A stretch of DNA of 37,000 bases from Saprospiraceae bacterium (GTDB lineage: Bacteria; Bacteroidota; Bacteroidia; Chitinophagales; Saprospiraceae): positions 1 to 37,000 of the forward strand of contig JALSKB010000210.1 in assembly GCA_026989035.1 (NCBI GenBank), given 5' to 3'. The translations under genes were made by a program, and so were the position numbers. Positions 33,592 through 37,000 of the stretch are shown in pieces (the stretch's first letter is position 1; each line of letters begins with the position of its first letter). The notes under the pieces are model-generated. The model was not told where the DNA came from, ran no database searches, and saw only the letters and a program-made list of their open reading frames with translations.

Positions 33592-34172
33592 GAACACTGA
33601 TTTTCGCTTCGGGCAATGCACACAAATTGGTCGAAGTATCGATACTTTTGCAGGGTATAGCACAAATTCAGGGCTTACGCCAAATGGGTTTTAGCGGCGA
33701 CTTACCCGAAGAACACGACAGCCTGGAAGCCAATGCGTTGCAAAAAGCGCGCGAAGTATATCGCCTGTACGGGCGCGATTGTTTTGCCGATGATACGGGC
33801 TTGGAGGTTTATGCTTTGGATATGGCCCCGGGGGTTTATTCAGCCCGCTATGCGGGAGTTGAACACGATGACGAAGCCAATGTGCAAAAATTGCTGAAGG
33901 AGCTGGAAGGTCAGGAAGACCGCAGGGCGCGTTTTCGCAGCCTCATAGCTCTAATTCTCGATGGCCGCGAATACCTGTTCGAAGGCGTTGTACAAGGGCA
34001 AATCCTTCGAGAAAAACGAGGGGCGTTCGGCTTTGGCTATGACCCCGTTTTTCTACCCGATGGCTACGACAAAACTTTTGCAGAAATGCCCTTAACTGAA
34101 AAGAACGCCATCAGCCATCGCTATAGGGCCCTGCAAAAAATGAAGCAGTTTTTGACCAAACAGCTAGGATGA
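33588..34172 (+). CDS. rdgB: Non-canonical purine NTP pyrophosphatase (RdgB/HAM1)
   Basis: A 194-aa enzyme that hydrolyses dITP, XTP and related nucleotides to monophosphates, keeping deaminated bases out of DNA. All family motifs are present: FASGNAHKLVEV (residues 6-17), FADDTGLEV (D68-D69, general base), PGVYSARYAG, GAFGFGYDPVF and EKNAISHRYRAL. The ATG at 33588 overlaps the TGA of the upstream gene. Upstream in-frame starts are rejected because they only translate the psi-like gene out of frame and add no conserved residues. The TGA at the end overlaps the ATG of the TPR gene. Confidence 0.96.
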   Translation: MRTLIFASGNAHKLVEVSILLQGIAQIQGLRQMGFSGDLPEEHDSLEANALQKAREVYRLYGRDCFADDTGLEVYALDMAPGVYSARYAGVEHDDEANVQKLLKELEGQEDRRARFRSLIALILDGREYLFEGVVQGQILREKRGAFGFGYDPVFLPDGYDKTFAEMPLTEKNAISHRYRALQKMKQFLTKQLG

Positions 34173-35062
34173 ACGCTGAAAACTTTCCGGATTTTCTGCT
34201 CGACAACGCCAAACTCTGGCAGCTCAACTACCAGGAGTTGAAAACCTTGGCCTTGCAATACCCCTATTGCGCCAACATCGCTTTGCTGTTGCTCAAAAAA
34301 AGCCGCCTGGAAGATCTGCCGGAGGCAGAAAGCAACCTGCACAGAGCTGCGGCCTTAGTACCTGACCGAGACTTTCTCAGGCAACAACTGCAACAATTGG
34401 AAGAAGAAATCCTGCAGGAAGAAAAGTTGCTCGGAGAAGGCGTTTTGGAATTGATGGACCTGGATGCCCTCAAAGAAGTACTCCCCGCAAAGATGGAAAC
34501 TCTGGAAAACGAAGAATCGGAGGCTTTCGCCAAACAAGAACCAAGCCCTTCACCACCCGAGCGTCCCCTTGATGCCGAGGTAAAGCCCAAAGCCGAAATT
34601 CAGCCGGAAATTTCCGAGCAAGAAGAAACGGAAACCCGAGAAGAACAAGCCGAACGGGAAGCACTTCGTCCCGTAGAACCGGAGCAAAGCCCCACAGCAA
34701 GTGAGCGAGAAGAGCAAACGGAACAACCAAACCGGATCATCGCCGAAAAAGGCCTGTTGCCAACTTACCAAAAACCCGAATTGGACGACATTTTGCGCAA
34801 GCAAAAGAGCCTTTTTGCCGAAAGGCCGGATAAAGCTGAAAAAGACGAATGGGGTACTTTGGACGAACCCCGTCGGCTGGCTACGGAAAGTGTGCAACAA
34901 AAAGACGAAGTAGCTTCCGAAACCCTGGCCAAACTCTATGCCAGACAGGGCTACATCAAAAAAGCTCTGGAGATGTATGAACAACTCTGTTTGCTCAATC
35001 CCTCAAAAAGTGCTTACTTTGCGGCTCAAATTGAAACTCTGAAGAAAAAACACCGAAAATGA
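34169..35062 (+). CDS. TPR-like protein upstream of secG
   Basis: A 297-aa protein. An N-terminal helical domain (residues 1-100) is followed by a long low-complexity Glu/Gln/Pro-rich linker (about 115-235). A C-terminal TPR-like motif closes it, SETLAKLYARQGYIKKALEMYE then QLCLLNPSKSAYFAAQIETL. This C-terminal signature is typical of a conserved but uncharacterised Bacteroidota protein encoded before secG. It overlaps rdgB and secG at ATGA junctions, so the four-gene run is co-translated. It holds one sister-form (34522, AFAK) and one main-form (34814, FAER) hairpin copy 292 nt apart, both inside the linker. The function is unknown. Confidence 0.75.
   Translation: MNAENFPDFLLDNAKLWQLNYQELKTLALQYPYCANIALLLLKKSRLEDLPEAESNLHRAAALVPDRDFLRQQLQQLEEEILQEEKLLGEGVLELMDLDALKEVLPAKMETLENEESEAFAKQEPSPSPPERPLDAEVKPKAEIQPEISEQEETETREEQAEREALRPVEPEQSPTASEREEQTEQPNRIIAEKGLLPTYQKPELDDILRKQKSLFAERPDKAEKDEWGTLDEPRRLATESVQQKDEVASETLAKLYARQGYIKKALEMYEQLCLLNPSKSAYFAAQIETLKKKHRK
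34522..34534 (-). repeat. Sister-form hairpin, copy E (in TPR gene)
   Basis: Exact sister-form 13-mer, read as AFAK. Confidence 0.8.
34814..34826 (+). repeat. Iterated hairpin, copy 12 (in TPR gene)
   Basis: Exact 13-mer, read as FAER. Confidence 0.85.
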
Positions 35063-35280
35063 ATGTACTCATAGTCCTTGCAGCCCTTACCGGTATCCTG
35101 CTCATGGCCATTGTGCTCATCCAAAACCCCAAGGGTGGCGGTGTGGACCCCACCATGGGCGGTTCGGCAGCCAATCAAATGTTTGGTGCAGCCCGCTCTA
35201 CGGATTTGATTGAAAAGATAACCTGGGGCCTGGCCATAGCGCTGTTTGCCTTTTCGGTTCTTTCGGCCATCCTTGCCTAA
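35059..35280 (+). CDS. secG: Preprotein translocase subunit SecG
   Basis: A 73-aa small membrane subunit of the SecYEG channel. Two hydrophobic helices (VLIVLAALTGILLMAIVLIQ and ITWGLAIALFAFSVLSAILA) flank the conserved loop NPKGGGVDPTMGG and ANQMFGAARSTD. The length is typical of Bacteroidota SecG. The ATG overlaps the TGA of the upstream TPR gene. Confidence 0.93.
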   Translation: MNVLIVLAALTGILLMAIVLIQNPKGGGVDPTMGGSAANQMFGAARSTDLIEKITWGLAIALFAFSVLSAILA

Positions 35281-35369
35281 ACAAACTCAGCCTGGCAAAA
35301 CACCCCGGCTCCATTTCCTCCGGAGACTTTTACGTCCTCTTGGAGGTTTTGAAGAAGTACCCAAAGCAC

Positions 35370-35402
35370 AAGAGGTCGGCTATACGCCGGCCTCTTTTCT
35401 TT
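35370..35402 (+). terminator. Rho-independent terminator after secG
   Basis: AGAGGTCGGC, loop TATAC, GCCGGCCTCT pairs over 10 positions with one G-U type mismatch, and the T-rich stretch TTTTCTTT follows. Confidence 0.85.
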
Positions 35403-35446
35403 GCCAGTTTTACAGCAGAAAGTGACAAAAAGTCATTTTTTCGCGT

Positions 35447-35465
35447 TTGGCACACTATGTGCTAA
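35447..35465 (+). promoter_or_regulatory. Possible sigma-54 promoter or CIRCE-like palindrome upstream of groES
   Basis: TTGGCACACTATGTGCTAA is a near-perfect inverted repeat (TTGGCAC/GTGCTAA, one mismatch, 5-nt spacer). It also fits a sigma-54 -24/-12 element: TGGCAC at 35448 and TGC ending 35462, with the correct distance between the GG and the GC. The half-sites also resemble the HrcA/CIRCE half-site TTAGCAC, but CIRCE needs a 9-nt spacer. It lies 50 nt upstream of the groES ATG. Confidence 0.45.
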
Positions 35466-35514
35466 AGGAACAAAGAGGATAAATTTTTTAACCACCAAAA
35501 AAGAACAACTGACT

Positions 35515-35790
35515 ATGAAACCAATTGGAGATCGCGTAGTCATCAAACCTGCCCCCGCCGAGGAGAAGACCGAAGGGGGCATTTTGATTCCGGATACGGC
35601 TAAGGAAAAACCCCAAAAAGGTACTGTAGTTGCCGTAGGCCCCGGAAAAGACGGAAACCAACCCACCGTGCAAGTCGGTGATGTGGTGCTCTATGGCAAA
35701 TACGCCGGTCAAGAGCTGACCTTTGAAGGAGAAGATTACCTCATCATGCGGGAAGATGACATCCTCGTCATTCTCGAATCCGGGAAGTAA
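35515..35790 (+). CDS. groES: Co-chaperonin GroES
   Basis: A 91-aa 10-kDa chaperonin that caps GroEL. It begins [22 protein letters not shown] and has the mobile-loop region [24 protein letters not shown] and the closing [19 protein letters not shown]. The ATG at 35515 is chosen because an upstream in-frame TTG at 35401 would add 38 unrelated residues and would lie upstream of the palindromic promoter-like site. groEL follows 60 nt downstream in the same operon. Confidence 0.97.
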   Translation: MKPIGDRVVIKPAPAEEKTEGGILIPDTAKEKPQKGTVVAVGPGKDGNQPTVQVGDVVLYGKYAGQELTFEGEDYLIMREDDILVILESGK

Positions 35791-35826
35791 AACGAACTTT
35801 TCCCTCAGCAACACAAAACGCTTTAA

Positions 35827-37000
<1,174 letters not shown>

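Overview
The window is 37 kb of a Bacteroidota chromosome, most like the Saprospiria or a related marine/wastewater lineage. I infer this from four things. Two large secreted proteins end in type IX secretion (T9SS) sorting domains. Several genes are preceded by the Bacteroidota -7 promoter box TAnnTTTG. A DUF3810 metallopeptidase-like protein is present, and a TPR protein sits directly upstream of secG. Base composition and codon use look even throughout. I see no insertion sequence, prophage, CRISPR array, tRNA or rRNA, so this is core chromosome rather than an island.

Layout. 1-3161: the tail of a probable outer-membrane protein, then sucA (2-oxoglutarate dehydrogenase E1). 3356-10542: two T9SS cargo proteins (a parallel beta-helix protein and a subtilisin-like protease) on either side of a MOSC-truB pair on the minus strand. 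10614-20454 is almost all minus strand: a PorE-like envelope protein with SPOR domains, a structured gene-poor gap, DUF3810, the PgpH-type c-di-AMP phosphodiesterase, a metal-binding lipoprotein and two tandem CotH-like kinases. 20604-23193: a small membrane protein with a one-domain asparaginase-like protein, and a two-gene coiled-coil/membrane operon of unknown function. 23325-27631: sbcCD. 27892-31769: a bacterial dynamin-like GTPase and a DPP5-type S9 peptidase. 31942-33036: ilvE, convergent with the peptidase. 33133-35280: a four-gene run overlapping at ATGA junctions (a possible Pol III psi-like protein, rdgB, a TPR protein and secG). 35515-37000: groES and the first part of groEL.

The signal that the genes do not explain is a short, highly iterated hairpin sequence. 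The 13-mer TTTGCCGAAAGGC occurs exactly 12 times, 6 on each strand. About 0.001 copies would be expected by chance in 37 kb on both strands. It extends to the perfect 16-nt stem-loop TTTGCC-GAAA-GGCAAA. A sister form with the two inner stem bases exchanged, TTTGGC-GAAA-GCC(AAA), occurs 5 more times. Copies lie inside unrelated genes and are read in four different frames (FAER, LPKG, AFRQ, LSAK), so selection appears to act on the DNA and not on a peptide. It may be a DNA-uptake-like or HIP1-like genome signal in this lineage; its function is unknown.

Functionally the window combines central metabolism (sucA, ilvE), envelope and secretion functions (T9SS cargo, PorE-like/SPOR, secG, CotH), genome maintenance (sbcCD, rdgB, the psi-like protein), second-messenger turnover (pgpH) and protein folding (groESL).
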